Made by a program: the position numbers and the translations under genes. Below, piece after piece: positions 1 through 8,444 of a DNA stretch of 49,912 bases. Numbering within the stretch: position 1 is the stretch's first letter; the number at the start of each line of letters is the position of its first letter. The notes under the pieces are model-generated. The model saw only the letters and a program-made list of their open reading frames with translations, was not told where the DNA came from and did not search any database. Origin of the DNA: JBCBSP01 sp964550935 (GTDB taxonomy: Bacteria > Pseudomonadota > Alphaproteobacteria > Caulobacterales > Maricaulaceae); the NCBI GenBank assembly GCA_964550935.1, contig CAZKBB010000015.1, positions 1 to 49,912 on the forward strand. Reading direction: 5' to 3'.

Positions 1-5
1 GATAT

Positions 6-126
6 CTCCCCCCGTTTACGGGGGGAGTGGCCCGAAGGGCCGAGGGGGGCGGCGCTGACCCTCAGCTGGGCGCGGCCCCCTCCGCCCGCTTCGCGGACAC
101 TTCCCCCGTACACCGGGGGAGGACAT
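6..126. repeat. Intergenic palindromic repeat, family 1 (full copy)
   Basis: G/C-rich element made of a short hairpin (CCCCCCG, 4-base loop, CGGGGGG), the block GTGGCCCGAAGGGCCGAGG, a spacer, and a second arm ending in CCCCCGTACACCGGGGG. The same architecture recurs in opposite orientation at 34879-34991, and the left half alone at 3090-3133. It ends about 27 bases before the first gene. Repeats of this kind lie between genes and can fold in mRNA; no coding potential is seen. Confidence 0.7.
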
Positions 127-152
127 CAGGTCTTCGTCAAGGAAACGACCTC

Positions 153-1316
153 ATGCATAAGCCGCTGAAGGGCCTTCGTGTCCTGACCATCGAGCAGTAC
201 GGCGCGGCGCCTTACGGCACGCAGCTGCTCGCCGGTCTCGGCGCGGAGGTGATCAAGATCGAGAACCCGGCCTCGGGCGGGGACTCCTCGCGACTGGCCG
301 GTCCGCACTTCCTCGGAGAGGGCGACAGCCAGTTCTTCCAGACCTTCAATCGCGGCAAGAAGTCCGTCGCGCTGGATTTGAAGTCCGATCAGGGCCGGGC
401 CGATTTCGAAGCGCTCGTGGGCACCGCGGACGCGGTGGCGAACAATTTGCGCGGCGACCTGCCGGCGAAGCTGAAGGTCGACTACGCCGCCCTGTCGGCG
501 ATCAAGCCGGAGATCGTATGCGCGCACCTGTCCGCCTACGGGCGCGGCAATGAGCGCGAAGCGTGGCCGGGCTATGATTATCTCTTCCAGGCCGAGGCCG
601 GCTTCCTGTCGCTGACCGGCGAGCCGGACGGCCCGCCGGCGCGCTTCGGGCTGTCCATGGTGGACTTCATGACCGGCTCCATGCTCGCCACCACCCTGCT
701 CGCCGCAGTGATCGGCGCGCGCGACACCGGCAAGGGCTGCGACGTCGACGTCTCCCTGCTCGACACCGCGCTGCACCAGCTCTCCTACCCGGCGACCTGG
801 TATCTCAACGAGGGTGAGACCACGACGCGCATGCCGCGCTCCTCCCACCCCAGCGTCGTGCCCTCCCAGCTCTTCAAGACCGCCGACGGCTGGATCTTCC
901 TTATGTGCCAGCTGCCGAAATTCTGGGCGGTGTTCTGCAAGGCGGTCGGGCGCGATGACCTTCTGGAGAATCCCGACTACGCCGAGGTGGCCGACCGGCG
1001 CGCCAACCACGCCAAGCTCCAGGCCGAGCTCGACGCCTTGTTCATGGAGAAGGGGTCTGAGGACTGGATCGCGATCCTCGGCGGCAAGGTGCCCGTCGCG
1101 CCGGTGCGCGACCTCGCCGAAGCGCTCGACGCCTCGACCGCGCAGCACATGATCGACGAGGTCGAGCATCCAGACCGCCCCGGCGGGTTGAAGCTCCTGC
1201 GCGAGCCCTATGCGGTGAACGGCCAGCGCGTCGCGGGCGATCGCGCGCCCAAGCTCGGCGAGCATACCGATGCGGTTTTAAGCGCCGCGCGCGCCGGCAA
1301 GCGCGCCGCGGAGTGA
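153..1316 (+). CDS. Family III CoA-transferase (CaiB/BaiF/Frc type)
   Basis: A 387-residue protein of the formyl-CoA transferase/CaiB family, which moves CoA between carboxylic acids through an aspartyl-CoA intermediate. The N-terminal Rossmann part reads LKGLRVLTIEQYGAAPYGTQ and GAEVIKIENP. The expected catalytic Asp is D171 in SMVDFMTG, followed by the usual TGKG...VDVSLLD segment. The reading frame is open from base 27, but the conserved N-terminus begins at the ATG at 153, just after repeat family 1, so I chose that start. It is followed by a toxin-antitoxin pair and a second CoA-transferase. Acid substrate unknown. Family assignment is firm, specificity is not. Confidence 0.93.
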   Translation: MHKPLKGLRVLTIEQYGAAPYGTQLLAGLGAEVIKIENPASGGDSSRLAGPHFLGEGDSQFFQTFNRGKKSVALDLKSDQGRADFEALVGTADAVANNLRGDLPAKLKVDYAALSAIKPEIVCAHLSAYGRGNEREAWPGYDYLFQAEAGFLSLTGEPDGPPARFGLSMVDFMTGSMLATTLLAAVIGARDTGKGCDVDVSLLDTALHQLSYPATWYLNEGETTTRMPRSSHPSVVPSQLFKTADGWIFLMCQLPKFWAVFCKAVGRDDLLENPDYAEVADRRANHAKLQAELDALFMEKGSEDWIAILGGKVPVAPVRDLAEALDASTAQHMIDEVEHPDRPGGLKLLREPYAVNGQRVAGDRAPKLGEHTDAVLSAARAGKRAAE

Positions 1317-1347
1317 GCGCCGGACCGGCTCGTGATAGGCTGACCGG

Positions 1348-1581
1348 ATGAGTGCGCCCAAGGATCATCCCCGGATCGAAATCGATCCCGACGTCATGCT
1401 CGGCAAGCCGTGCATCACGGGAACGCGCGTGCCGATCTACCTGATCCTCAGAAAGCTCGCCGCGGGCCTTGGCGAAGCCGAGATCCGCGAGGCCTATCCG
1501 GCGCTTGAGGACGGAGACGTTCAAGCCGCCCTCGCGTACGCGGCGGATCATTTCGATGAGCCGGTCGCGGCTGCGGAGTAA
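1348..1581 (+). CDS. DUF433 domain antitoxin
   Basis: A 77-residue protein covering one DUF433 domain: an N-terminal IEIDPDVMLGKPCITGTRVP segment followed by a helix-turn-helix-like region (LAAGLGEAEIREAYP) and a C-terminal ALAYAADHFDE helix. DUF433 proteins are usually partners of DUF5615 PIN-like toxins. The next gene is such a protein, and its ATG shares one base with this stop codon, so the pair is almost certainly translated together. Expected role: bind and neutralise the toxin and repress its own promoter. Confidence 0.88.
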   Translation: MSAPKDHPRIEIDPDVMLGKPCITGTRVPIYLILRKLAAGLGEAEIREAYPALEDGDVQAALAYAADHFDEPVAAAE

Positions 1582-1919
1582 TGCGCTTCTTCGCTGACGA
1601 GTGCGTCGACATGCGGCTCGTGCGCGCGTTGCGCGCCGACGGACATGAGGTGCTCGAACCGGCGCGCGGCGCCTCGGACATTTCAGTGCTGGCCGAAGCC
1701 TCGAAGGCCGGCTGCATTCTGCTGACCGCCGACAGCGACTTCGGCGCGCTGTTGGTCCGCGACGGCTTGTCTGCGAGCGGAGTGATCTGTTTCAGATCCG
1801 ACGACGTAAGCCGATGCCTCGCGGCGGTTCGTGACCATGTCGACGACGCCGAGGGCGCAATCCTCGTCGTCACTGATACCGGCGTGCGCACCCGCCCGCT
1901 TTCCCCAGGAGCTTTGTGA
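1581..1919 (+). CDS. DUF5615 PIN-like toxin
   Basis: A 112-residue protein of the DUF5615 PIN-like family, putative ribonuclease toxin of a type II toxin-antitoxin pair. The acidic residues expected for a PIN-like metal site are visible: D6-E7 in FFADEC, and D51 and D53 in LLTADSDFG. It overlaps the DUF433 gene by one base and its TGA overlaps the ATG of the following CoA-transferase by one base, so all three are likely translationally coupled. The pair sits between two CoA-transferases of the same family, an unusual position for a TA module. RNase activity is inferred from the family. Confidence 0.87.
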   Translation: MRFFADECVDMRLVRALRADGHEVLEPARGASDISVLAEASKAGCILLTADSDFGALLVRDGLSASGVICFRSDDVSRCLAAVRDHVDDAEGAILVVTDTGVRTRPLSPGAL

Positions 1920-3088
1920 TGAAACTCACAGGCGTCAAAGTCATCGACCTGTCGGCCTTCCTGCCCGGGCCGCATCTGACGATGACCATGGCCGATCACG
2001 GCGCGGACGTGATCATGATCGAACCGGCCAACGGGCTGGGCGAGCCCACGCGCGAGATCGGCTGGAAGACCGATGACGGCGTCTCGGTCTGGTTTCGCAA
2101 CATCGCGCGCGGCAAGCGCTCCTTGAAGCTGAACCTGAAGGACGAGGACGGACGCGCGCTTCTGCACGCGCTCGTGAGGGACGCCGACGTGGTGGTGGAG
2201 GCCTTCCGTCCCGGCGTCGCCGCGCGGCTCGGCGCGGACTACGACACGCTCTGCGCCGTCAATCCGGGCCTTGTTTACTGCTCCATCTCCGCTTTCGGGC
2301 AGGCGGGCGCCTATGCGACCAAGCCCGCCCATGACCTCACGGTCCAAGCGCTTGCCGGCCTTGTGGACCTCAATCGCGGGCTGGAGGACGCCAAACCGGC
2401 GAGCCCGAACATGCCCGTCGCCGACCTCGCCGCCTCGCTGACCGCGCTGTCGGCGATCTTGATGGCGCTCCTGCGCCGCGCAACGACCGGTGAGGGCGAC
2501 TTCATCGACATGGCGATGTACGACGCGTGCCTGGCCTGGACGCCGAACGTGACCGGGCCTGTGTTCGCCGATGACGCCCATCCCCCGGTCAAGGACATGC
2601 GCTCCTTCGGCGGGGCGGCGATGTACCATGTCTACGAGACTAGGGACGCCCGGCATCTGGTGCTCGGCGGCTCCGAGGTGAAGTTCGCCAAGAACCTTCT
2701 TGAGCACCTCGGCCGGCCGGATCTTCTCGAGTACGCCAAGCTGGAGCCGGGCCCGGGCCAGGCGCCCTTGCGCGCCTTCTTCAAGGAGACCTTCGCTCAG
2801 AAGACGCTTGAAGACTGGGAGGCCGAGCTCGCTGATGTGGACGTGTGCTGGGCGCCGGTGCGCTCGTTGAAGGACGCCTTCGACGATCCCCACACCGCCG
2901 CGCGCGGGCTCGTGTTCGAAGACGCGGACGGGCGCCGCCACGTTGGCCCGGCGATCCGCTTCAAGAATGAGCCCGCCGAGCCCCGGCCCGCCCTGCCCGG
3001 CTTCGGCGAGCATTCCGAAGCGCTCGCCCGCGAGGCCGGGCTGAGCGAGGACAAGATCGCGGCGATGAAGGATCGCGGCGTGATCTAG
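1919..3088 (+). CDS. Family III CoA-transferase (CaiB/BaiF/Frc type), second copy
   Basis: A 389-residue family III CoA-transferase. The N-terminal LTGVKVIDLSAFLPGPHLTM and GADVIMIEP segments are typical, and the expected catalytic Asp is D169 in PNMPVADLAAS. I chose ATG 1919 over the GTG at 1916: AGGAG at 1907-1911 lies 7 bases from the ATG and only 4 from the GTG. It is clearly diverged from the paralogue at 153-1316, so the two probably act on different acids or as partners. It is coupled to the toxin gene by a TGATG junction, and a half copy of repeat family 1 follows its stop. Confidence 0.93.
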   Translation: MKLTGVKVIDLSAFLPGPHLTMTMADHGADVIMIEPANGLGEPTREIGWKTDDGVSVWFRNIARGKRSLKLNLKDEDGRALLHALVRDADVVVEAFRPGVAARLGADYDTLCAVNPGLVYCSISAFGQAGAYATKPAHDLTVQALAGLVDLNRGLEDAKPASPNMPVADLAASLTALSAILMALLRRATTGEGDFIDMAMYDACLAWTPNVTGPVFADDAHPPVKDMRSFGGAAMYHVYETRDARHLVLGGSEVKFAKNLLEHLGRPDLLEYAKLEPGPGQAPLRAFFKETFAQKTLEDWEAELADVDVCWAPVRSLKDAFDDPHTAARGLVFEDADGRRHVGPAIRFKNEPAEPRPALPGFGEHSEALAREAGLSEDKIAAMKDRGVI

Positions 3089-3089
3089 G

Positions 3090-3133
3090 CCCCCTGCGTG
3101 CGGGGGGAGTGGCCCGAAGGGCCGAGGGGGGCG
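3090..3133. repeat. Intergenic repeat, family 1 (half copy)
   Basis: CCCCCTGCGTGCGGGGGG hairpin followed by the same AGTGGCCCGAAGGGCCGAGG block as in the copy at 6-126. Only the left half of the element is present. It lies immediately after the CoA-transferase stop and may act as a transcript-end hairpin. Confidence 0.65.
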
Positions 3134-3171
3134 AGGTCCACGCCCTAAACGACCGACGACGGAGGCGTCCC

Positions 3172-3600
3172 ATGACCGGGTTCCCAGCCATGCGCGCCCA
3201 TGAAGGCGTCTGGGAAGGCGTCTACCGCCATCTCGACGCCGAGGGCCGCGAGATCGACCGACACGACAGCCGCGTCGTGTGCCGGTTCCCCGAAGCCGGC
3301 CCGGTCTTCTACGTCCAGGAGATCACCTTCCGCTGGCCTGACGGGCGGGTGCGCGAGAACCGCTTCGACGGCGTCATCGAAGGCGACCGGGTGGTGTTCG
3401 ACACCGAAACGTTCGAGGGCGCGGCCTGGGAGAGCGGCGATCTCGTGCTGCTTCACTTGAACCGCAAGGACGAACCCGGCGCCTATTTCGTCGAGGTGAT
3501 CGCCCTGGCCGAAGGCGGGCGCGCCCGCGCGCGCACCTGGCACTGGTTCAAGGACGGCGCCCTTTACCGCCGCACGCTATGCGACGAGCGCCGGGTCTAG
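3172..3600 (+). CDS. Small calycin-like (DUF3598-like) protein, paralogue of 47264-47710
   Basis: A 142-residue soluble protein of unknown function. It has the short beta-rich pattern HEGVWEGVY..LDAEGREIDRH near the N-terminus and ends in RTWHWFKDGALYRRTL. Both blocks, and CRFPEAG in the middle, reappear in the protein at 47264-47710, so the two are paralogues. The pattern resembles the DUF3598/CpcT-type calycin fold, which holds small ligands in a beta-barrel; that is my reading of the sequence, not a search result. I chose ATG 3172, preceded by GGAGG. Its stop overlaps that of the convergent GntR gene. It may bind the substrate or a product of the pathway. Confidence 0.7.
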   Translation: MTGFPAMRAHEGVWEGVYRHLDAEGREIDRHDSRVVCRFPEAGPVFYVQEITFRWPDGRVRENRFDGVIEGDRVVFDTETFEGAAWESGDLVLLHLNRKDEPGAYFVEVIALAEGGRARARTWHWFKDGALYRRTLCDERRV

Positions 3601-4376
3601 CTCTCGCGGGCGTCGGATTCGCGCTTCAGCGTCATCTCGTAGCTGAAGCGGTCGGCCGGGTGGACGTTGTCGGACATGGCGATCATCGCGCCGGAGGCGG
3701 CGTGATAGCGCCGGCGCACACGCAGCGCGGGGCTGCCCGGCGCGGCCGAGAGCGCGTCAGCCTCCTCCTCAGACAAGGCGCCGGCCGAGATCGACTGGGT
3801 GATGCGCGCCGGCGCGACGCCCTTGTTCTCCTCGATCCAGTCCATCACCAGCCCGTTCAGCTCCACGAACGCCTCGACAGACGGCGAGAGATCGTCGCGC
3901 ACATAAATGTCGGTGAGCGCGAGCGGCGGCTCGCCCTCCAGACCGCGCAGGCCCTTGATCTTGCGAAAGCGCCCGCCGTCCGGCGCGCCGAGCGCGCGCG
4001 CGAGCCCGCCCTGCATCGCCACGGTTTCCTCGGCCAGCGGGGTCAGGCGCGCATCGCGGGCGTAGGCCATGAGATCGTCGACCCCGCCCAGGCGCTGGGC
4101 GAAGGCGGCGCGGGTCTCGCGCGCGATCACCACCGTGCCTGCGCCGCGCCGGCGCGCGATCAGCCCGGCGTCGGCCAGGAGCCGCAGCGCCTCGCGCACT
4201 GTGTGACGGGACACGTTGTAGGTGTGGCAAAGCACGTGCTCGGTCGGCAGAAGCTCGCCTACGTCCGGTTCGCCGCGCGCGATGCGCGCGCGCAGCGATT
4301 CCGCGAGCGCCATGTAGCGCGGGGCGGCGGATCGGGGCTGGGGATCGGTCAAGACGCTCTCCGCATTCGGCTCCAC
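3597..4376 (-). CDS. GntR/HutC-family transcriptional regulator
   Basis: A 259-residue regulator with an N-terminal winged helix-turn-helix (about residues 20-85; LPTEHVL, VSRHTVREALRLLADAGLI, RRGAGTVV) and a C-terminal UTRA effector domain (about 100-250) ending in a YHAASG...F.YEMTL pattern typical of HutC-type proteins. It is read in the same direction as, and overlaps by 28 bases, the CoA-transferase gene at 4349-5644, so it is probably co-transcribed. It likely senses a pathway acid or its CoA ester and controls the surrounding CoA-transferase and MmgE/PrpD genes. I found no convincing operator for it. Confidence 0.9.
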   Translation of the reverse strand: MEPNAESVLTDPQPRSAAPRYMALAESLRARIARGEPDVGELLPTEHVLCHTYNVSRHTVREALRLLADAGLIARRRGAGTVVIARETRAAFAQRLGGVDDLMAYARDARLTPLAEETVAMQGGLARALGAPDGGRFRKIKGLRGLEGEPPLALTDIYVRDDLSPSVEAFVELNGLVMDWIEENKGVAPARITQSISAGALSEEEADALSAAPGSPALRVRRRYHAASGAMIAMSDNVHPADRFSYEMTLKRESDARES

Positions 4377-5644
4377 GCCGTTTCGAGCGCCTGTCGGTGC
4401 TCGGGCGCGGCGACGCCGATCAGGGCTTCAGCCCGGGCGTCGATATCAAGTCCGCGCAAATCTGCAACCCCATGTTCGGTCACCACGATCTCGACATCCG
4501 CCCGGGGAATCGTCACCGCGCCCTCGCTCAGCCGCGGGACGATCCGGGAGCGTTCACCGTATCGCGCCGTCGCGGCAAGAGCGAACACGGCCCGCCCGCC
4601 GGGCGCGGCCTGGGCGCCGCGGGCGAAATCGAGAAGCCCGCCACCGCCGGAAACCTGGCGCGGCCCGATGAACTCGGCGTTGGCCTGACCGAACAGATCC
4701 ACCTCGATCACCGAGTTGATCGCGGTGAAGCGCCTGAGCCTCGACAGCGTCTCGATCGCATGAGTGCGCCCGACCGGGCTCATCGAGAAACGCGCGAAGG
4801 CGCCGAGGCGCTCGGCCAGTGCGCGCCCGCCGAGCACCGCGCCGGTGCGCACCGCCTCCACCGCGTCCGCATCAATCAGCGCAACGAGAGGATCGGAGAC
4901 CATGCCGGAATGGATGCGAAGTCGCTTATGGTTTGACAAGGCGGGCAGCACGGCGAGCTGCACCTTGCCGAGCCCGAACTGCAGCGTGTCGCCGTCCTCG
5001 ATCAGGCCGGCGACGTGCTCGGCGATCGCCGCGAACGCGCCCGGCAATCGCCCGGCGTCATAGCCGCGCGGCTCGGTCTCGGCCTCCACCACCGCATCGA
5101 AGCGCTCAAAGGGTATGGACGCCGCGCTCGGAAGGGGCGCCAGGGCCGGATTGATCTGAGCCACGAGCACGCGCGCGCGCTCCCATACCGCCGGGGTGAA
5201 GTCATTCGCCAGCGAGAGCGAGCAATTCCCCTCCCTGTCGGGCGGCGCGACCTGAAGGATCGCCGCGTCGACAAGCGTGTCGCTCAGCCAGCGCCAGGCC
5301 TGGGTGTAGGTCAGCGGCTTGAATGCGGCGCGCCCGGCCTCGAACGCCTCCTGAAACTCCGGCGCCAGGAAGATCAGCTCTGATCGGGTCGTGGGATGAA
5401 AGCGCGTCCAGTCAGTCCGGTTCACCCCCGGGATCCACACGCCGAAGAAGACCGCGTCGCGCGCCAGCTCGGGATCATGCTCAAAGCCTTCAGCGGCGAG
5501 GTAAGGCTCGGCGGCGACGCCGGGCGCGTAGATGCGCGGGTTCGGCCCGGCGCGCTCGCGCAACGTCTCCAGGGCGGACAGAAATTCAGGCGCGCTCAAG
5601 CGACATCTCCCCCCGCGCGGGTCTTCCGCGCTTACCGCGGCCAT
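4349..5644 (-). CDS. Acetyl-CoA hydrolase/4-hydroxybutyrate CoA-transferase family protein
   Basis: A family I-like CoA-transferase of the Ach1/Cat2 group, 431 residues from the ATG at 5644. Supporting blocks are FGLGKVQLAV, a glycine-rich VSGGGGLLDFARGA, and the C-terminal TEHGVADLRGLD signature. It would transfer CoA between acetyl-CoA or succinyl-CoA and a short acid. The N-terminus is uncertain: an in-frame TTG at 5599 (complement) has a GGGGGAG ribosome site about 8 bases upstream and would give 416 residues. From the ATG only 14 bases separate it from the divergent gene at 5659. It overlaps the downstream GntR gene by 28 bases. Confidence 0.88.
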   Translation of the reverse strand: MAAVSAEDPRGGRCRLSAPEFLSALETLRERAGPNPRIYAPGVAAEPYLAAEGFEHDPELARDAVFFGVWIPGVNRTDWTRFHPTTRSELIFLAPEFQEAFEAGRAAFKPLTYTQAWRWLSDTLVDAAILQVAPPDREGNCSLSLANDFTPAVWERARVLVAQINPALAPLPSAASIPFERFDAVVEAETEPRGYDAGRLPGAFAAIAEHVAGLIEDGDTLQFGLGKVQLAVLPALSNHKRLRIHSGMVSDPLVALIDADAVEAVRTGAVLGGRALAERLGAFARFSMSPVGRTHAIETLSRLRRFTAINSVIEVDLFGQANAEFIGPRQVSGGGGLLDFARGAQAAPGGRAVFALAATARYGERSRIVPRLSEGAVTIPRADVEIVVTEHGVADLRGLDIDARAEALIGVAAPEHRQALETAWSRMRRAS

Positions 5645-5658
5645 GCTACTCGCTTCTT

Positions 5659-7050
5659 ATGTCCGGACAAAAGCCCTCAACAGCTCTGACGCAGTCGCTC
5701 GCCCGCCGCCTCGCCGGCCCGGTGGACGAGGCTGCGCGCGCCCGCGCGGCGCGCCACGTGCTGGACTGGGCGGGTTGCGCGGTCTCGGGGCTCGCGAGCG
5801 AAGCCGGCCGCGCCGCCGCGCGCGCCTTCGCCCAGGACGGTTCCGGGCCGTGCGCGGGAACCGCCGGGACCGGCCGGCTCGACGCGCTGTCGGCCGCGCT
5901 CGTGAACGGATCGCTCGGCAATGTTCTGGAGATGGATGATGTCGACAAGCGCGCCATCCTGCACCCGGCTCCAAGCGTCATCCCCGCCGCGCTGGCCGCC
6001 GCCGAAGACGCCGGCGCGAACGCACCCGCTCTGCTCGACGCGGTGGTGCGCGGCTATGAAGCGGTGATCCGCCTTGGCCGCGCGGTCGGCCCTGGCCATT
6101 ACGCCTTCTGGCACAACACCGGCACGTGCGGGCCGCTCGGCGCGGCGGCCGCGGCGGCGAGCGTGTTCGGCCTGGACGAGGACGCCGCCGCGCATGCGCT
6201 CGCGCTCGCCGCGACGCAGGCGTCAGGGTTCTGGCAGACCCGCCACGAGCCGGCATCCATGGCGAAACAGCTCCACACAGCCAGAGCCGCCCACGCGGGC
6301 CTGTCCGCGGCGATGCTGGCGCGCGAAGGCTTCAAGGGTCCGCTAACGGTGCTTGAAGGCGAGCAGGGCTTTTTCGCCGCGACCTGTCCGGGTGCGGACG
6401 CGGACGCCGTCATGGATGATCCGGAGGCGGGCTGGCGCCTGTTCGAGGTGAGCTTCAAGCCCTGGCCGGCCTGCCGTCACGCCCACGCCGCAATCGACGC
6501 CGCGCTTGACCTGAGGGGCCGCGTCCCGGACGCCGGCGCGATCGAGCGGATCGAGATCGAGACCTACGCCGACGCGGTGATGTTCTGCGACCGCGCCCGG
6601 CCCGCCAGCGTGATTGAGGCGAAGTTCTCGCTGCAGCACTCCGTCGCGACCGTAATCTTGAACGGCGCGCCGGATTTGTGGCACTTCGAGCCGGCCGCGT
6701 TCGACGCAGAGGCTGCGCGTGCGCTGCAGGCCAGAGCGAAGGTAACAACCGCGCCGCGCTTCGATGCGCTCTACCCGGCCCGCTACGGCGCGGCCGTCAC
6801 GATCACCCTGAAAGGCGGCGAGCGCCTTCAGGCCGAGGCGCCGGACGCGCTGGGCGATCCGGAAAATCCGTTGACGGAGGACCGGCTGGTCGAGAAGGCG
6901 CGCATGCTATGCGAGGCGGGCGGGTTCTCGCCGGCGCAAACCGACGCGCTGATCACCGGAGCGCTTGATCTTTCCGCAGGCGGACGGGTTGAAGCGTTTA
7001 CGGCCGCTCTCGCCGCCTACCCGGCCGACAAGCGCGAGGCGGCGGCGTGA
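5659..7050 (+). CDS. MmgE/PrpD family protein (first of tandem pair)
   Basis: A 463-residue protein of the MmgE/PrpD family, whose known members include 2-methylcitrate dehydratase and cis-aconitate decarboxylase. Typical features are the all-helical N-terminal half (HVLDWAGCAVSG, NGSLGNVLEMDDVDK, LHPAPSVIPAALA), the SFKPWPACRHAHAAIDA block and a C-terminal lid domain. The frame is open far upstream, but MSGQKPSTALTQ at ATG 5659 matches where the fold should begin. It overlaps the next MmgE/PrpD gene by 4 bases (GTGA). It probably acts on a branched di- or tricarboxylate; the exact substrate cannot be read from sequence. Confidence 0.9.
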   Translation: MSGQKPSTALTQSLARRLAGPVDEAARARAARHVLDWAGCAVSGLASEAGRAAARAFAQDGSGPCAGTAGTGRLDALSAALVNGSLGNVLEMDDVDKRAILHPAPSVIPAALAAAEDAGANAPALLDAVVRGYEAVIRLGRAVGPGHYAFWHNTGTCGPLGAAAAAASVFGLDEDAAAHALALAATQASGFWQTRHEPASMAKQLHTARAAHAGLSAAMLAREGFKGPLTVLEGEQGFFAATCPGADADAVMDDPEAGWRLFEVSFKPWPACRHAHAAIDAALDLRGRVPDAGAIERIEIETYADAVMFCDRARPASVIEAKFSLQHSVATVILNGAPDLWHFEPAAFDAEAARALQARAKVTTAPRFDALYPARYGAAVTITLKGGERLQAEAPDALGDPENPLTEDRLVEKARMLCEAGGFSPAQTDALITGALDLSAGGRVEAFTAALAAYPADKREAAA

Positions 7051-8417
7051 GTGCGCCGGAGCGTTTCGCCGCCCACGTTCTGGGCCTGCGCCTGGACGAC
7101 GCGCCGGCCGAGGCGCGCGCAGCGGCCAAGGCGTTTTATCTGGACACGCTGGCGGTCGGCGTCGCCGGGCGGAAGGCCTGGCTCGCCGACGCGGTGCTCG
7201 GCGTGGCGCGAGGCTGGGGCGAGGCCGGCGACGGCCCGACCGCTCACGTGTTCGGGCTGGGCGAAGACGGCCGGCTGCCGGCGGCTTCGGCCGCCTTCGT
7301 CAACGGGTTCCAGATTCACTGCCAGGAATATGACTGCGTTCATGAGCCAGCAGTCGTCCATCCGATGGCGACCATCGCGGCGGCCTTGAGCGCTGAAGCC
7401 GAGGCACGGCCCGTTCCGGGTTCGGACTTTCTGGCCGCGCTGATCGGCGCGGTCGATGTCGCCGCCGGGCTCGGCGTCGCGGTGAAGAGCCCGATCCGCT
7501 TCTTCCGCCCCGCCAATGCAGGCGTGTTCGGCGCGACGCTTGGCGTGGCGCGCATGCGCGGGCTCTCGCAAGGCCAGGCGCTGGACGCGCTCGGCTACGC
7601 GCTGGCGCAGGCCGCCGGCACGATGCAGGCCCATGTGGAGGGCAAGCCCGCCCTGCCCGTCCAGATCGCCGGCGCGGCGCGCGCGGCGATCACGGCGTGC
7701 GATCTCGCCGAAGCCGGCCTTCCCGGTCCCCACGACGTGCTCGAAGGCCCGTTCGGCTATCTGACGCTGTTTGAAGAGGACTGGGATCTGGAGCCGGTGC
7801 TGGCCTCGCTGGGCGGGACCTTCCGCATCACGGAAGTCTCCTACAAGCCCTGGCCCACCGGCCGCGCCGCGCAGGGCGGGCTGGGGCTGGTGGAGCGCCT
7901 GGCGGCGGACGAGCTGAAGCCCGGCGAGGTGGAGCATGTGCGCCTGATCGCGCCGCCGCTGATCAAGCGCCTGGTCGGCCGTCCCGCCTCCGAGACCATG
8001 CAGATCAACTATGCGCGCTTGTGTTTCCCATACCTCGCCGCAACGGCGCTGAGGCGCGGAACGGTCGGGCTCGGCGACTTCACGGCCGAGGCGCTGCGCG
8101 ATGCGGACACGCTGGCGCTCAGTAAACGGATCGACGTCATTGATGACGGCACGGTGGATCCCGCGGCGTTCTGCCCGGAGACGATCGAGGCGCGCCTGAG
8201 CGACGGGACGACGCGAACCGCGGAACTTGATGCGCTTTATGGGTCGCCCGACGATCCGATGACGGATGATGACGTGGCCGCCAAGCGCGCGGCCTGCCTG
8301 GCCTTCGGGCTCGGCGAACCCGCGCCGGAGCGCGACGCGGCTTTAAGCGAGACGGTGAACCAGCTTGAGAACCTCGAAGACGCGGGCGCGGCGGCGCGCC
8401 TAGCCGCCGGGGTGTGA
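7047..8417 (+). CDS. MmgE/PrpD family protein (second of tandem pair)
   Basis: A 456-residue MmgE/PrpD protein starting at GTG 7047 inside the stop of the previous gene. Family blocks seen: FYLDTLAVGVAGRKAW, NGFQIHCQEYDCVHEPAVVHPMA and SYKPWPTGRAAQGGL. In the first protein the matching blocks read EMDDVDK and SFKPWPACRHAHAAID. The substitution of TGRAAQGG for ACRHAHAA around the active-site region suggests that the pair act on different compounds or form a hetero-oligomer. Downstream, after 27 bases, is a PaaK-like ligase. Confidence 0.9.
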   Translation: MSAPERFAAHVLGLRLDDAPAEARAAAKAFYLDTLAVGVAGRKAWLADAVLGVARGWGEAGDGPTAHVFGLGEDGRLPAASAAFVNGFQIHCQEYDCVHEPAVVHPMATIAAALSAEAEARPVPGSDFLAALIGAVDVAAGLGVAVKSPIRFFRPANAGVFGATLGVARMRGLSQGQALDALGYALAQAAGTMQAHVEGKPALPVQIAGAARAAITACDLAEAGLPGPHDVLEGPFGYLTLFEEDWDLEPVLASLGGTFRITEVSYKPWPTGRAAQGGLGLVERLAADELKPGEVEHVRLIAPPLIKRLVGRPASETMQINYARLCFPYLAATALRRGTVGLGDFTAEALRDADTLALSKRIDVIDDGTVDPAAFCPETIEARLSDGTTRTAELDALYGSPDDPMTDDDVAAKRAACLAFGLGEPAPERDAALSETVNQLENLEDAGAAARLAAGV

Positions 8418-8444
8418 CTATTCGAGATGTAGACGGAGGGACTG

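Noticed and set aside
1448..3013. 521-codon open frame on the minus strand
   Set aside because: Antisense shadow of the toxin and second CoA-transferase genes, typical of very G+C-rich DNA; low-complexity composition.
5599..5660. Operator for the GntR protein at 3.6-4.4 kb in the divergent region before the MmgE/PrpD operon
   Set aside because: The spacer is only 14-59 bases, with no AT-centred palindrome like those of the second island.
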